Below are positions 47,196 to 58,647 of a DNA stretch of 64,000 bases, piece after piece (position 1 is the first letter of the stretch; each line of letters begins with the position of its first letter). The DNA comes from Chaetoderma sp. LZ-2023a (taxonomy: Eukaryota; Mollusca; Caudofoveata; Chaetodermatida; Chaetodermatidae). The stretch is from contig CM067365.1 of NCBI GenBank assembly GCA_034401795.1, positions 10,308,145-10,372,144 of the forward strand. The letters are read 5' to 3'. Made by a program: the position numbers and the translations under genes. Under the pieces are notes generated by a model. That model was not told the DNA's origin. It did not search any database and worked only from the letters and a program-made list of their open reading frames with translations.

Positions 47196-47308
47196 TTAGG
47201 GCTTCATCATATACCGATATTATACCGAATACCGGTATCAGTCATACTGGTAGTCATACCGGTATGATGTTGCTGATACCGAAATATCACATAAAACCGG
47301 TATAACCT
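47196..47308. mobile_element. Short remnant with ataccg/cggtat motifs
   Basis: ttagggcttcatcatatacc followed by cgatattataccgaataccg, ataccggtatgatgttgctg, ataaaaccggtataacc. Resembles the end of another hAT-like family. Confidence 0.35.
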
Positions 47309-48535
47309 TCTGTTAGGCAGATAATCCACTTTCCATTAGTTACATTCCAATAATATATCTGGCTAACGCGATACATGTAAGTTACTGCTCTTCGTACGAA
47401 AATTGATATTTAACGATCACACTTGAAGATTTTCTTAGTTATCTGTATCTGTCAAATTGTTGTTAGAGGTTAGGGTTAAAGTAATTGATAAATTACTACT
47501 TATAAGAATGTACTTCACCTGAAAAATAGAATAAAACTTATGTTAATTAACCTCACAGGACAGGGGATGGTTAAAAGTATCTAAAACCTATCTTTTCTTA
47601 CGCTAATATTTTATTATTTCGGGCTGTTTGTTTTCTAGAAAATCACAATATCAAATGAATATTTTGCATGATATTTTATATCAATTACTACATCCTGGTC
47701 AGTTAGTAATTTCACGGAATTTTACAACTTTGTAGTGACCGGCCAATGGCCCAAGTAAAGAGGAACCGACAATATGAGAAAAACTTCTCAGTCCCCGCAA
47801 TCTATATTGGCCGGTAGCGTTGGATACCGATCAATACAAGCTACTGTAACGAGAACGAGGCTCAGCGAGCGTAGGCATATGTAGGTGGCAGTGCCTATAG
47901 GTCACTGGCTACTTATTGCTCTTATTTATATATTTCAATCTGTTACTCAGATGACCAGCGTATACAATTTGTGCTGCTTTTGTAAGCCAGATTAGAACCA
48001 GTCTCCTTACATTAAACTCCTGAATTTCAGTGTTTACTAAGCAAAACTCTCAACAAATGCGTTAATCATAGCTGATATTTTTGACATATTATTTATTGAT
48101 AAAATCTCTTTTAGATTGTGGTGTTCTCCTTAATGAGGTTACCACCACACTTATAGCATTTTAATGCCTTTAAATAGGGTTACTGAGAAGAGATTTACAT
48201 TCTGGACTAACTCTGGTTATGACCAGCGACTGACATATCTGACGAGTTTCTCCTCTTATTTGTCATCTGGCATTGCTACATTTACTATATTTAATAGAAT
48301 GTTGGAAAGCCAGCCATCTAACTTCTAAGTTTCACTTTCACAACTTGTTATCACCATCTTGTTATATATCACAAATTAATAACAGAAAATGCAAATTTTT
48401 CAGATTAATAGGCATTTTGTTAACAAATAACTGATCTGGTTAAAAGCCATATGCACAATGGTCTCAGCAAGTCATGACACATCTCTCGTGGAACTCCGGC
48501 TGACTGAGTGGTGATTGGCTAGAATTACCTTGAAA
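47309..48535. other. No recognised feature
   Basis: Mostly AT-rich and apparently single copy. One small inverted pair accggccaat/attggccggt spans 47738-47816. Confidence 0.5.
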
Positions 48536-48559
48536 TTAGGATTCTGGGAATTCAGGATT

Positions 48560-48655
48560 CATTAAGGTATATAAATCGGTCTCAACACGCACAAAGCGTG
48601 GGCAGAACTTAGCTAGAAATGAGCGGAGCATAGCTAGAAATGGATTCATTTATTG
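48560..48655. mobile_element. Element A end fragment
   Basis: ggtctcaacacgcacaaagc plus gtgggcagaacttagctag, agcatagctagaaatggatt, cattgtcc-like right end. Confidence 0.5.
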
Positions 48656-49284
48656 TCCACTATTCCTACATGTATGTTACATGTAGATTAATTATGTGGC
48701 ATGTTTTCTTCATGAGTTTGCATATCTCTACGGCAAATATTAAAGTCAAAAGCCAAGAAAATGTGGTGAACAAAAGTTATGCATTCAATATGATCAGCAT
48801 TTCTCAGCTTGTAACATCAATATTTTCCCACTCAGTAATATGCATGTACATGATTACAGACACACGCAGGATGTGTAGAAAATCTGATTTTGAGGGACCA
48901 ATTGTTTCCCAGGGGGTGACATGTCCGGGAATTCGTGAAAGAATATCGATGACAAAAACAGGTTTATTTTCCAAAAAGCTATCAAAACGACAGACACAAT
49001 TTTTGTGCCCAATCTTTGCAAATTTAACCAGCAAGTGCATGTAGCAGGCTAATAATAACAACAGGGGCAAACAATCAATCTATTTAGAAGTGAATTCAGA
49101 CTTATATTGTTTGCGTAACAAATGAAATCTATCGGCTAACACTTAGTATGTTTGAAAATATGATAAAAAGAGTTAAGCGATCTCAGCTTCCTTACATGAA
49201 ATGATTCCAATCAACGTGCAGTATGGGTAACAATTATGCGCATCAGTATCTAGTCATGACTGTACAGTACAAACACAGACACAC

Positions 49285-49490
49285 CATTATCATACTTCTC
49301 TTGTGTCCATCCATAACCCATCCACCCGCAACATTAGGGCCCATTATCTTACTTTTCTTGTGTCCATTCATAACCCATCCACCCGCAACATCAGGGACCA
49401 TTATCATACTTCTCTTGTGCCCATCCACAACCCATCCACCCGCAACATCAGAAATTCACCAACACACATCCACCCATAACATCAGGGTCA
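49285..49490. repeat. About 57 bp tandem repeat, three to four units
   Basis: Unit cataacccatccacccgcaa plus catcagggaccattatcata plus cttctcttgtgtccatc. Confidence 0.88.
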
Positions 49491-49504
49491 ATGGAGGAAT
49501 CCAG

Positions 49505-49885
49505 TTTTTTTTATCAATCATGACATCATAATCAACAATGTCCCATGTAGGCAGACATCATAATCAAATACATCATGAATGACTTGATTTAGTCCATCTT
49601 AAATGCTTAATAGTCTGTCAGGTTGTACCATTTGCATGTCTTTACAAATTAATAAACATGCTGTTGAATATTTTGAAACCAATTTGACTATGCGCTGTTG
49701 CTGCCATAGTTTCAAAATATTCAACAGCTTACCTGTATAGTTTTATGGAAATTGAGATTCAGAGAGTGCAGGGATCGATTGATACCAACACATGCAAAGC
49801 ATGGGTGGAGTCTAGCTCTAGTCTAAATAGAGATGGGCAGGGCAGAGCTAAAACTGGATTCCTCCATTGTCATGCTTCTCTTGTG
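49505..49885. mobile_element. Element A copy, near complete
   Basis: gacatcataatc, atgaatgacttgatttagtc, cttaatagtctgtcaggttg, core gctgttgaatattttgaaac … tttcaaaatattcaacagct, tacctgtatag, gcagggatcgattgatacca, ggtggagtctagc, agagctaaaactggattcct. Confidence 0.72.
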
Positions 49886-49939
49886 CTCATCTGCAATTCA
49901 CGCACCCACCCACCCACCCATGCACCACCCTGATTTCCT

Positions 49940-50690
49940 GCTAACCATGATGTCATAGTCGACCATGGTAGTTCATGGTATGACCATTGTCGACCATGAT
50001 TTTTTTGCTCACTAACCATGGTCCCCATGATCATGTTAACATGGTCAGTATATCATGGTCAGATGACCATGAAAAACCATGTGTGACCACGTTTGCCATA
50101 AATTTCAGAGATTTTGTTATCAACCATGATATCATTGTCACTTGATGGTCAGTTCATGTGTAACTGAATTTCTACCTCGCTGACCATGATGTATCATGGT
50201 CGACCATGGTCACTGGAGAATTTCAATGTTATTCCTATTGACAGTGATATTATGATCAGTTCATGGTCAGATGTCACCAATATTTTTACCAATTATCAAC
50301 ATCCCTCATTGACCATGATATATCATAGTCGACCATGGTTACTGGAGAATTTCAATGTTATTCCTATTGACAGTGATATCATAGTCAGTCATGGTCACAT
50401 ATGTCAGCAATATTTTTAACAATTATCTACGTCCTTTATTGACCATGATATATTATGGTCGACCATGGTTACTGGAGAATTTGAATGTTATTCCTATTGA
50501 CTGTGATATGATGGTCAGAGATGTCACGCAATATCTGAAAAAAAAGATATTACTGAAGAAAAATTCTTGAACTTAAGGTATGTCAACCACACAAATTAAA
50601 CAGCACCACAGTAAGATCATGGTCTGACTGTGGTGCCATTAAACCTTCATGGTCAATGATGGTCTTTGACCATGGTTTGATAATGGTTAG
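49940..50690. repeat. TGGTCGACCA-rich palindromic repeat, second copy
   Basis: More than fifteen half or full sites of catggtcgaccatg-type, plus a direct repeat of about 125 bp three times (near 50190, 50315 and 50440: tggtcgaccatggttactgg, agaatttcaatgttattcct, attgacagtgatat). Non-coding. Confidence 0.75.
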
Positions 50691-51021
50691 GAAAAGAGAG
50701 TAGTGTCAATTGTCATGCTTCTATTGCTACAATGTGCAGTTCACCCAGCTTGCCCACGCCCACATCATTAGGGACCATTCTCATGATATCAGAGCGGAAT
50801 AATTTAGTGACAGACACAGCAGAAGCAAATGAGTTAATCTTAAAATCTTAAATAGATAAATCCTCATTTCAGCGATGGCCACCAGATAACTATCAGACAA
50901 CACAGGTACATATACATAATATATGGACAACACGGATATATATATATAAATATATTACAAATTACAATGGATCGACAGGAATCATGCGTTTGAACACCTG
51001 TATAAATTATATCTGTACAAA

Positions 51022-51219
51022 CAAATCCCGGAAAACGTACTATATTCTTTACGATATAACTTAAATTCTGTTAAATAATTTGAAATTAATTTGACTGGAA
51101 GCTATTGCCACCTAAATGGCAGCAACAGTTTCCAGTCAAATTCATTTCAAAATATTCAGTTTTCCTATATGATTGCCTTGGAAAAAGAGATATGAGTAAT
51201 TCGTCAGTGAAAGAGTTAA
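51022..51219. mobile_element. T1 element
   Basis: aaatcccggaaaacgtacta, hairpin tttgaaattaatttgactgg plus aagc and inverse, loop attgccacctaaatggcagc, right gtcagtgaaagaGTTAA. Confidence 0.75.
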
Positions 51220-51232
51220 TACAGACAAATAC

Positions 51233-51327
51233 CTGGAACTGACAAACTTTGCGCCGGAAACATGAACAAGATGGGAGGTAATTTTGAGCTGTTACATTAG
51301 GAGTACACATGTACGGTTGAGCACTTA
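51233..51327 (-). CDS. Weak exon candidate, Cys-rich peptide
   Basis: Minus strand: acceptor-like acatttcag, then 31 full codons in a frame reading SAQPYMCTPNVTAQNY followed by LPSCSCFRRKVCQFQ, then CAG|gtattt. The entry phase (two bases left over) does not match the phase-0 exit of the next upstream candidate exon, so it would need another unseen exon or is alternative. The donor is weak. It directly abuts a T1 repeat (ends 51219). It could equally be chance open sequence. Confidence 0.25.
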
Positions 51328-51734
51328 CTGAAATGTGTACATATTTGTTTGTTCTACAGCTTATCATCCAGGAGGATGACTCATCGTCATGGTCACAAAA
51401 GACAAATATTACTGGTTTTTTACACTGTTAGTGTTTCTCCCATATTGTACAATTAAGCCTGTCCATAACAGACACCATACAGACTATTAACAGGTGGTCA
51501 CTAAAGACAGGTGGTAACTTAATACAACACATTTGCTCTGCTAAATAGCTATGGGTGTCATATGATGGTGGTTCCTTAAGATGGATGCTTCTATCAGCAC
51601 CTATTTAAAAGAACTGGCATTGTTTGGCCCCAAAATCAAGTATCTGTTATGAGCAGGTTTTTCTACTTTGTACACAGTGTAATTAATGATTGTAACAATT
51701 CCTATCACATCTGGTCTGCAAAGATATTCCAGCT

Positions 51735-52345
51735 CCAGACACGATGGCGAACACAACGCCGGACACCACGCCGGACACGATGGCAGACACGCCGCCAGAC
51801 ACGATGCCAGACTATGATGCCAGACTCAACACCGGACACAGCGCTGGACACAATTCTGGACACGACTCTGGACACGATGCTGGACACGACGTCGGACACG
51901 ATGCCAGACTATGATGCTGGACTCAACACCGGACACGACATCGAACACGGCACCAGACACAACTCCGGACACAATGCCTGACACGTCGGACACAATTCCG
52001 GATACGACGCCGGGCACAATTCCGGACACGATGCCGGACACGACACCGGACACCAGGCTTGAAACGACGTCAAACACGATGCCGCACACAACACCGGACA
52101 CAAGGCTGGAAAAAAGGTCAAACATGATGCCGGACGGGATGCCAGACACTATGCTGGATGCAATTCTGGATGCAATGCCGGACACGATTCTGAACACACT
52201 GACAGACACAATGCCGGACACAATTCCAGACACAATGCCAGATATATGGACAGACAATTCCGGACACACATTCTGTACAAAAATTCTGGACACTGACAGA
52301 CACACTGTGACACAATGACAGACACACTGACAGAGACAATGACAG
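51735..52345. repeat. 12 bp-type GACACNATNCCG minisatellite
   Basis: About 45 irregular units gacacgatgccg/gacacaattccg, mostly spaced by 9-24 bp multiples of three, so T-P-D-T frames are open on plus and several on minus. No flanking exon structure. Confidence 0.92.
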
Positions 52346-52599
52346 AAAGACTAGTTTGAGATACCACGTGGCTATTAGGGCTCAAGCATGGCAATTATCT
52401 AGGACAGGTGGCATTTTGATTACCGCTACATGTCTTAAAGAACCAGTATCTTGTTTCTTAACAGACAGAACACACAAAAGCAGTTCTAGATAAGAGTCAG
52501 AGCACCTGTAATTAGTGATCACTTGTCATCATAAAAACTTGTGACCACCTGCCATTAGTGACTGCTTAGTGGTATATACGGTGGTTAAATGAGAATGTA

Positions 52600-52772
52600 T
52601 TGAATTGTCTGGTTGCTGTAAGCTACAATACAATAACTTCAATGGACAATAACTCTGGACCGGCTGATTAATTTGAGAACAATTTGATTGATAGTTGTTG
52701 GTGGCTTAGCCACAAACAACTTTCAGTCAAATTGTTTTCAAAATATTCAGCAGGTCCAGAGTTAAACCCAAT
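52600..52772. mobile_element. T3 element, well preserved
   Basis: gtctggttgctgtaagctac, caatggacaataactctgga plus ccggctg, hairpin acaatttgattgatagttgt plus tggtggct … agccacaaacaactttcagt plus caaattg, ending caggtccagaGTTAAA. Confidence 0.75.
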
Positions 52773-53530
52773 GGAAAATTTAGTCCACAGAAATTCAGCA
52801 GACAGTCAATTAAAGGAAACCTAATTTGAGGCAGTGCTAGCTACTCTGGTGATAGAAAATACAATAACAGAATAAAAGATGTGATTTTCAGATTGATAAC
52901 ATGTTTTAACATGCTGTAGTGAAATTTTGATGCAATAATCTGTATCATGGAGATTGCAGCTAATGATTTTTCAGCCATGTGTGTGCCGCGACCAAGCTTA
53001 TGATGCAACAAGAGTGCCAGGAAATTTAGAGTCAAATAAATTACACTGAAAAAAGGAATTCAATTTATGGTCGTTGAGTTATAAATCGGCATTTCTTAAA
53101 GTTAATTAATTAAATACATGCTGATAAAAGATTGACATTGCTGGTACATACTTTCAATATTTGGGATGTGTTTTAACGATATCTTACCGTTCATCTCATC
53201 AAAGGTAAATATGTGCATACCTGTATTATACCTATATTTTTAATAGAAGCACATCACCTAGCTTTGAAATATACATGTATGTGCTCCAATGATTTCCTAG
53301 CAGTTTCAAAACACTAAAACTCTGTATTAGTAGCCCACCCCCTAACGTAGCAGTTTGTCGAGGGAAAAAATATTTTAAGACCAAATTTATGTATCAACCA
53401 AGTGGTCTGCCGTAGGAGTCTACCGTACTGTGCATCCATCTTGACAGTAATATTAAACGTTCAACATAAAATGATCCAGAAAAGAATCAGACGTACTTAA
53501 ATATTGCTTGAACGCCTGAGAAATTAAAAT

Positions 53531-55500
53531 AAGATGCCCAAAGGGGCCTGTATCGCTGACCTGGAATTATTGGCCACTGGCACATGTGAACAAAATGAGA
53601 TGACCACCAGAAAGACTTACAAATCTAATTTCTGTGAAGAAAGCTTAGCCAAGTTTTATTAAAATTGGCCGTGGGTTAATGATTTTCTCCGAAATTTCCA
53701 GAAAATCCAAGATGGCTGCCAAACACGCTAAATTTAGATTGCGCCACAATGCCCATACTTTTTGATGTATTAATGATCCTTGGTCCCCAATCATATCTCC
53801 CCCATTTTAGCTTGATATGTTTAGTGGTATGGTGGTGTTCCATATTCTCATGGTAGTTACGACAATCAACATTACAATAAAATAAATGAATATTCTCTGA
53901 TTGAAATGTTGAGATTTGAATATCAGTCCTATTTCCCCAATTGTCCACAAAATCTAATCCAATTTTATGCAGAGGAAAGTTTTTGTATCGCCTCGGGAAA
54001 CCGCCAGGGTAGGTGGTCATATTTCAGAGTGGCTGGCCATATTCTCGCGGTAAACAAAGAACATTATCTATGGTGGACCAGCGCAGTAGAAACACGGGAA
54101 AAATATCAAGTATGCTTCCGAGGTCAACACTCTTCCCCAAAAAAATATTTATTTTAAAATCGGTCAAAATCTTGATTCACTCATATCATATGCAGTAGGT
54201 CATGCTGCAGTTTGTTTGTAAGACGCGTGATTGGGAAACCCCTACTATTATTACATAATAACGTGTAATAACGTAGCGACTTTCTGAGCTTATTATAAAT
54301 GGCGGCACTTATTTTTTCCATACACTTTAATCGTTCAACAGCGAGGCGGAGTCATTGATCACAGGACTTGATGATGTCAAGAGCATAAATAACTTTCAGA
54401 AGTTTCAGAAATTTGATTTTTGTCAGTTAGTGATGTGTTTAGGAAGTAGGATTCATGCGCGCATATTATAATATTGACAGGTGTTTGTACATTGTCGCTT
54501 TCTATCTTACTCACTAATAAGCGGGACATTTTTGGAGATTTTGTTTGCGATCATCTTTGACTTCATAGTTACGTGTCGCCACGGGAACCAGACGGTAGGG
54601 AGCGCGGGTTATTGTTTATAGCATAACATCATATTGCCGCGAGAATATAGAACCCGTGAGAATATGAGAGAGGAGTATACTGGAGTAGTTTTCTGGAAAA
54701 CTAGGTCATTCAACATGAAGAAACCTGGTTCAGCTTTTGCCCTAGATGACACTTCGTGAGTTTTGAATCAATCTGACAAGTCGTTTCGTAGAAGATTTTT
54801 AAAGACGCTTCTAACAATCAGCTAAAATCCAAGATGGCCTCCGGCCAAATTGGCTGACCAGCTTCCTTTAGAACAAACTTGGATTTCTCTGCGCTAAGGA
54901 TGCTTCCTCCAAAACATAATTGAAATCGGCCCAGTGGTTCTCAAGAGCACAATTCAAATTCAATATTGCTTATGGTATAGTAGTATTTGGTGGGAAAACA
55001 ATCCAAGATGCCGCTAAACCATTATCCAACAGTTCCAAATTTGAAATCGACATGCAAAAACCCATATCAAACCAATTTAAAATCGATCAAATAAAAAAAT
55101 TCCAATATAGCTGTTAAATATGCTACATCTTGATTGGTCCACAGCGGCCAAATTTTTTTACGTATCAACTACCCATGAACAAACTTAATTAATGGCCCTT
55201 AATGTATAATTATATTTCCCAAATTTAGTTTGATCCACTCATCGGTTATGGGTTGTTTTCGTGAAAATGAGGTCATCCGAGATAGCTGCCAATGCCTTGT
55301 TTTCAATCGATCACCAAACGGTTTAGAAGATTCTTAAAGATGTTTAAAAAAATTAGCCCAAATCCAAGATGGCCACCAGCCAAATTGGCCGATCTGCTTC
55401 TTTTAAACAAACTTAGTTCGCTATGCTCTAAGGATACTCCCTGTCAAATGTAATTGAAATCGGCCCAATGGGTCTCGAGAAGAGAACATTCTAAATTTCA
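53531..55500 (+). mobile_element. Element H copy interrupted by an insertion
   Basis: Starts aagatgcccaaaggggcctg plus tatcgctgacctgg; blocks aaaatccaagatggctgcca, ttgatgtattaatgatcctt, then (after 54690) aactaggtcattcaac, tccaagatggcctccggcca, ctaaggatgcttcctcc, aattgaaatcggcccagtgg. The 3' hairpin end is not seen. Confidence 0.6.
53826..54688. mobile_element. Nested insertion with catattctc inverted motifs
   Basis: Left ggtgttccatattctcatgg and right ccgtgagaatatgagagagg are inverted over about 13 bp; inner ccatattctcgcgg (54030-54045) and ccgcgagaatatag (54636-54650) repeat the pattern. It lies where element H copies are otherwise continuous. No transposase recognised. Confidence 0.45.
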
Positions 55501-55959
55501 TTTTATATCAAAAACATGTAACATCATGTATAGTACTATAATTATGTACTGTATTAAACAACTATAAATTGGGGAAAGGACACACTAAACTATTCTTTCT
55601 TAATTGACAGGTACTCATCGACATGATATGAGAGCACAAACATATCTTTCACACTGTGAGGAGAATTATTCTAAAGAGAAGTTGAAGAGTACCAGCCAAT
55701 CGTCTACCCATAAATGAGTGTTAACTTGCCATGTATTCTTCAACTTGGGTTATGGATTTAATAGTCTGTGTAGAAAAGATATAATATATGTACCGTCCAT
55801 GGCGTGAGAAGAATGTCAATTATGCCGGGTAACAATATTTGGTACTGTCATCTTTCTACCTACTGGATGGGATATTCACAAGGATCTTATAACCTTAATA
55901 TGACAGCGGTGGATGACATTTTGAGGGAATTAGCCCATAGTTCAGATATTTACTGAATT

Positions 55960-56115
55960 TGGCTTCAAAATCCATCAAATACAAAAATCCAACCTGGCCA
56001 CCAAACACGCTAGTTTTTGATTGGTCCATGGTGGCCACGTTTTTTTACGTTTCAACTTCCCTTGAACGAACTTTAATGGACTTAGCCATAATTCCCGAAA
56101 TTTTGGCTGGCTAAA
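55960..56115 (+). mobile_element. Element H internal fragment
   Basis: ggcttcaaaatccatcaaat, aaaaatccaacctggccacc, ttgattggtccatggtggcc, caacttcccttgaac. Confidence 0.6.
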
Positions 56116-56185
56116 TAACCCTCTTCTGTGATTGAATGCTTTCCACTGAATTATATAATAAACTATATAATAAAAACAAAGAGCC

Positions 56186-56374
56186 TTGGAATTCTCCCTA
56201 CTCGGAGCAAGCAAATACAAAGCCAGGAGAGGATGTCATTGCATAAATCTGCTTAGCGTGCTACAAGGTGACCTCAAGAAAGCAGGACTCTGTACACTCA
56301 AGTCAAGAATGGACCCGAAGAAGCTAAGGTTTTCGGCTGAGGACAAGACACAGTGGGCAAAAGCGAAGGTCTGA
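56186..56374 (+). mobile_element. Possible 3'-end remnant of a LINE coding region
   Basis: The frame reads KARRGCHCINLLSVLQGDLK, KAGL, then a stretch ending AEDKTQWAKAKV and a stop. The arrangement basic-Arg/Gly block, DLKKAGL, then A-D-K-x-x-W just before the stop resembles the end of many non-LTR retrotransposon polyproteins (…DL…GL…A.DR..W…). No reverse transcriptase motifs are present. Treat as suggestive only. Confidence 0.3.
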
Positions 56375-56579
56375 TTGCAGCTGTAGGATGTTTCTACTAC
56401 TACAGCCACAGCATACAGTAATCGTACATATAATAAACTGGAAGGCCTTCCAAATACGAACAGATTTTGTAACGCTGTGCACGTGAAAATCGTAAATTAA
56501 TATTTTTACAAATGCTCTTTCCAATACGAGATTTAAAACAATAAATGCCACATTCCTGCGCTATTATTATGTATTATAG

Positions 56580-57460
56580 TGTGATTTTACTTGAGAGAAT
56601 CTGTACATATTTCTGTCTACCAGAGGGCCTGTCCTAAGATGCATGATTGTTTATTTAATAAATGCGCTGTTTGATTTCTCTCATCGCGATATGTGTAACT
56701 GGGGCCAAATGTTGATTGATTATCAGTTGCCCCGAAATGTGCATAATGTCAATCATTCACATACACACATTTCGAGCTTTTGCAAATGAAAACCAAATAT
56801 TAACCATTTTAACGGATAAATGCCATTCTTAGTTCGATTTTAATTATTCTACAGCAAATATTGGATGCCTGGTGTCAAACTACTACATAAATACAGCATG
56901 CAATCTTCACGGCATTGGCATGGTTATGCTAAGAATTTGAAACATTATTTCATGATATTCCGCAATTGTGCCAAACACCCGATATCTTTCTGAAGGGATT
57001 GCTGGAAAAATTTGAATAACTGATCCTAAAAGAAGCTTGTTTTGGGGAGATAATTAATTTTTTTTTTCAGCTACAATCTCCACTTAAATAGTATAAGCAC
57101 ACCCCCTTTCTCAGATATCGTTGTTTGGAAACTGAACACCTCTGGTCCTAATAGAAACCTAGGTTACTAATATGCACAATGTTGTATATATGGTTTAACG
57201 ACCCACAATGCGGTATATAGTCGTTGGTGCACAGGCGCTGAGGAGTGAGGTCAAAACATCAGAGATAGAGCATTAGAGGTACTGCACTGACATCATAGGT
57301 TATTGAGCAAGGAGACAAGATCGCCGCCATCACAAGCAAACTGCTGCATACTGATTAAACACAAATTATTTTGCTATAGCTAAAGGAACGAGCCTGAAAG
57401 AGATCCATATACTAGACTATCTATTCCATAATCTATTATCTGGATAGCTAGAATTCACCT
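56580..57460. other. No recognised feature
   Basis: Unstructured single-copy-looking sequence with poly(T) near 57058; no supported exon. Confidence 0.45.
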
Positions 57461-57463
57461 GGC

Positions 57464-57631
57464 TTTATGCCTTACAACACTGATGTCAATATTCTATCGT
57501 TTACTGTGTCAATATCAAAGAAACTGGTGCACATTTTTTCAACAATTTTGGTGGACGATGATGCTGTCCAGTTCAGCTTTTAATTTAATTTGAAAATTTT
57601 AAACTTTGACATCGGATTAGTTAGGCTTTAA
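57464..57631. mobile_element. T4 element, partial hairpin
   Basis: gccttacaacactgatgtca, tcaatattctatcgtttact, ttcaacaattttggtggacg; second arm mostly lost; right gacatcggattagttaggct plus TTAA. Confidence 0.65.
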
Positions 57632-57887
57632 GGAATAGATGCTCAGATCACTGATTCTATAATCAAAGGACGAATACCAAACGTTTTTCTCGATATAAAT
57701 CTTTCATAGAATTTTTACAGAGACAGTGTTTTAAAGAATTTTGGGGTGTACGGTCACCCCAAAAATAAACAGTTAAATTTAAGGATAACTTCAAATTAAG
57801 GCGATAAAGATTTCTAGCCCAGATATGCCCGAGTCAGAAGGAATGGGCTCAACACATAAAGAAGTTAACACGGTTCCAAAACAACTA

Positions 57888-58465
57888 AAGAAGGCCCAAG
57901 GGGCCTGTATCGCTCACCAGGAACTATGTTCGGGCATTTCAACTACATGTAGAAAGGTCATCGGCTTTAAGTAGACCCCTATGGCTGTGGCAAGAATTGT
58001 AACAAGAATAAAGATGCGTCCTACCAAATTTGGTTAGAATCTGTCCAGTAGTGCAAGAAGACATTTGAAATTTTCCATTGCCGTACTATGGAAGTTTTTG
58101 CCAGGAAAAAAAAAATCCAAAATGGCCACCAACCGGAACCGGTTTATCCGACATATCTGATTGTTACGAAAATGGCAAATTTTAAATCAGCATACCCAAA
58201 AATGTTATCAATACCAATTTTGGCTTCAAAATCCATCATATAAAAAATTGCAATATGGTCACCAAAATGTGATTTGTCGATGGTGGCCATGTTTTATAAT
58301 GTAGCAACCCTTCTTGAACAACCTTGAATGGCTTTTAGTCACTAAACGTCATACATGTATTTCCCGAATTTTGGCCCGATCCCTTCAGCAATTCAGAAGT
58401 TGTTTTCAGGAAATGTAGATCATCCAAGATGGCTTTCGAAGTAATTGAGCCATTAAGTTCCCTCA
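57888..58465 (+). mobile_element. Element H 5' part
   Basis: gaaggcccaaggggcctgta plus tcgctcaccagg, atccaaaatggccaccaacc, tggcttcaaaatccatcata, atcatccaagatggctttcg. Breaks into element A at about 58480. Confidence 0.6.
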
Positions 58466-58479
58466 AACTTTGGCAGCCC

Positions 58480-58647
58480 TAGGCAGCAACAGCACCCAGT
58501 CAAATTAGTTTCAAAATATTCAACCGCTTACATGTATGGTTTTCTTAAAGTTGATAGTCAGGGAGTTCAGAGATCGATCGATCCAAACACGAGCGAGGTG
58601 TTTAAATAGAGATGGAAGGGGCATAGCTAAAACTAGAACGGTCCATT
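58480..58647. mobile_element. Element A right part
   Basis: aggcagcaacagcacccagt, caaattagtttcaaaatatt plus caacc, cagagatcgatcgatccaaa, agctaaaactagaacggtcc. Interrupted by the hAT-like element that follows. Confidence 0.6.
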
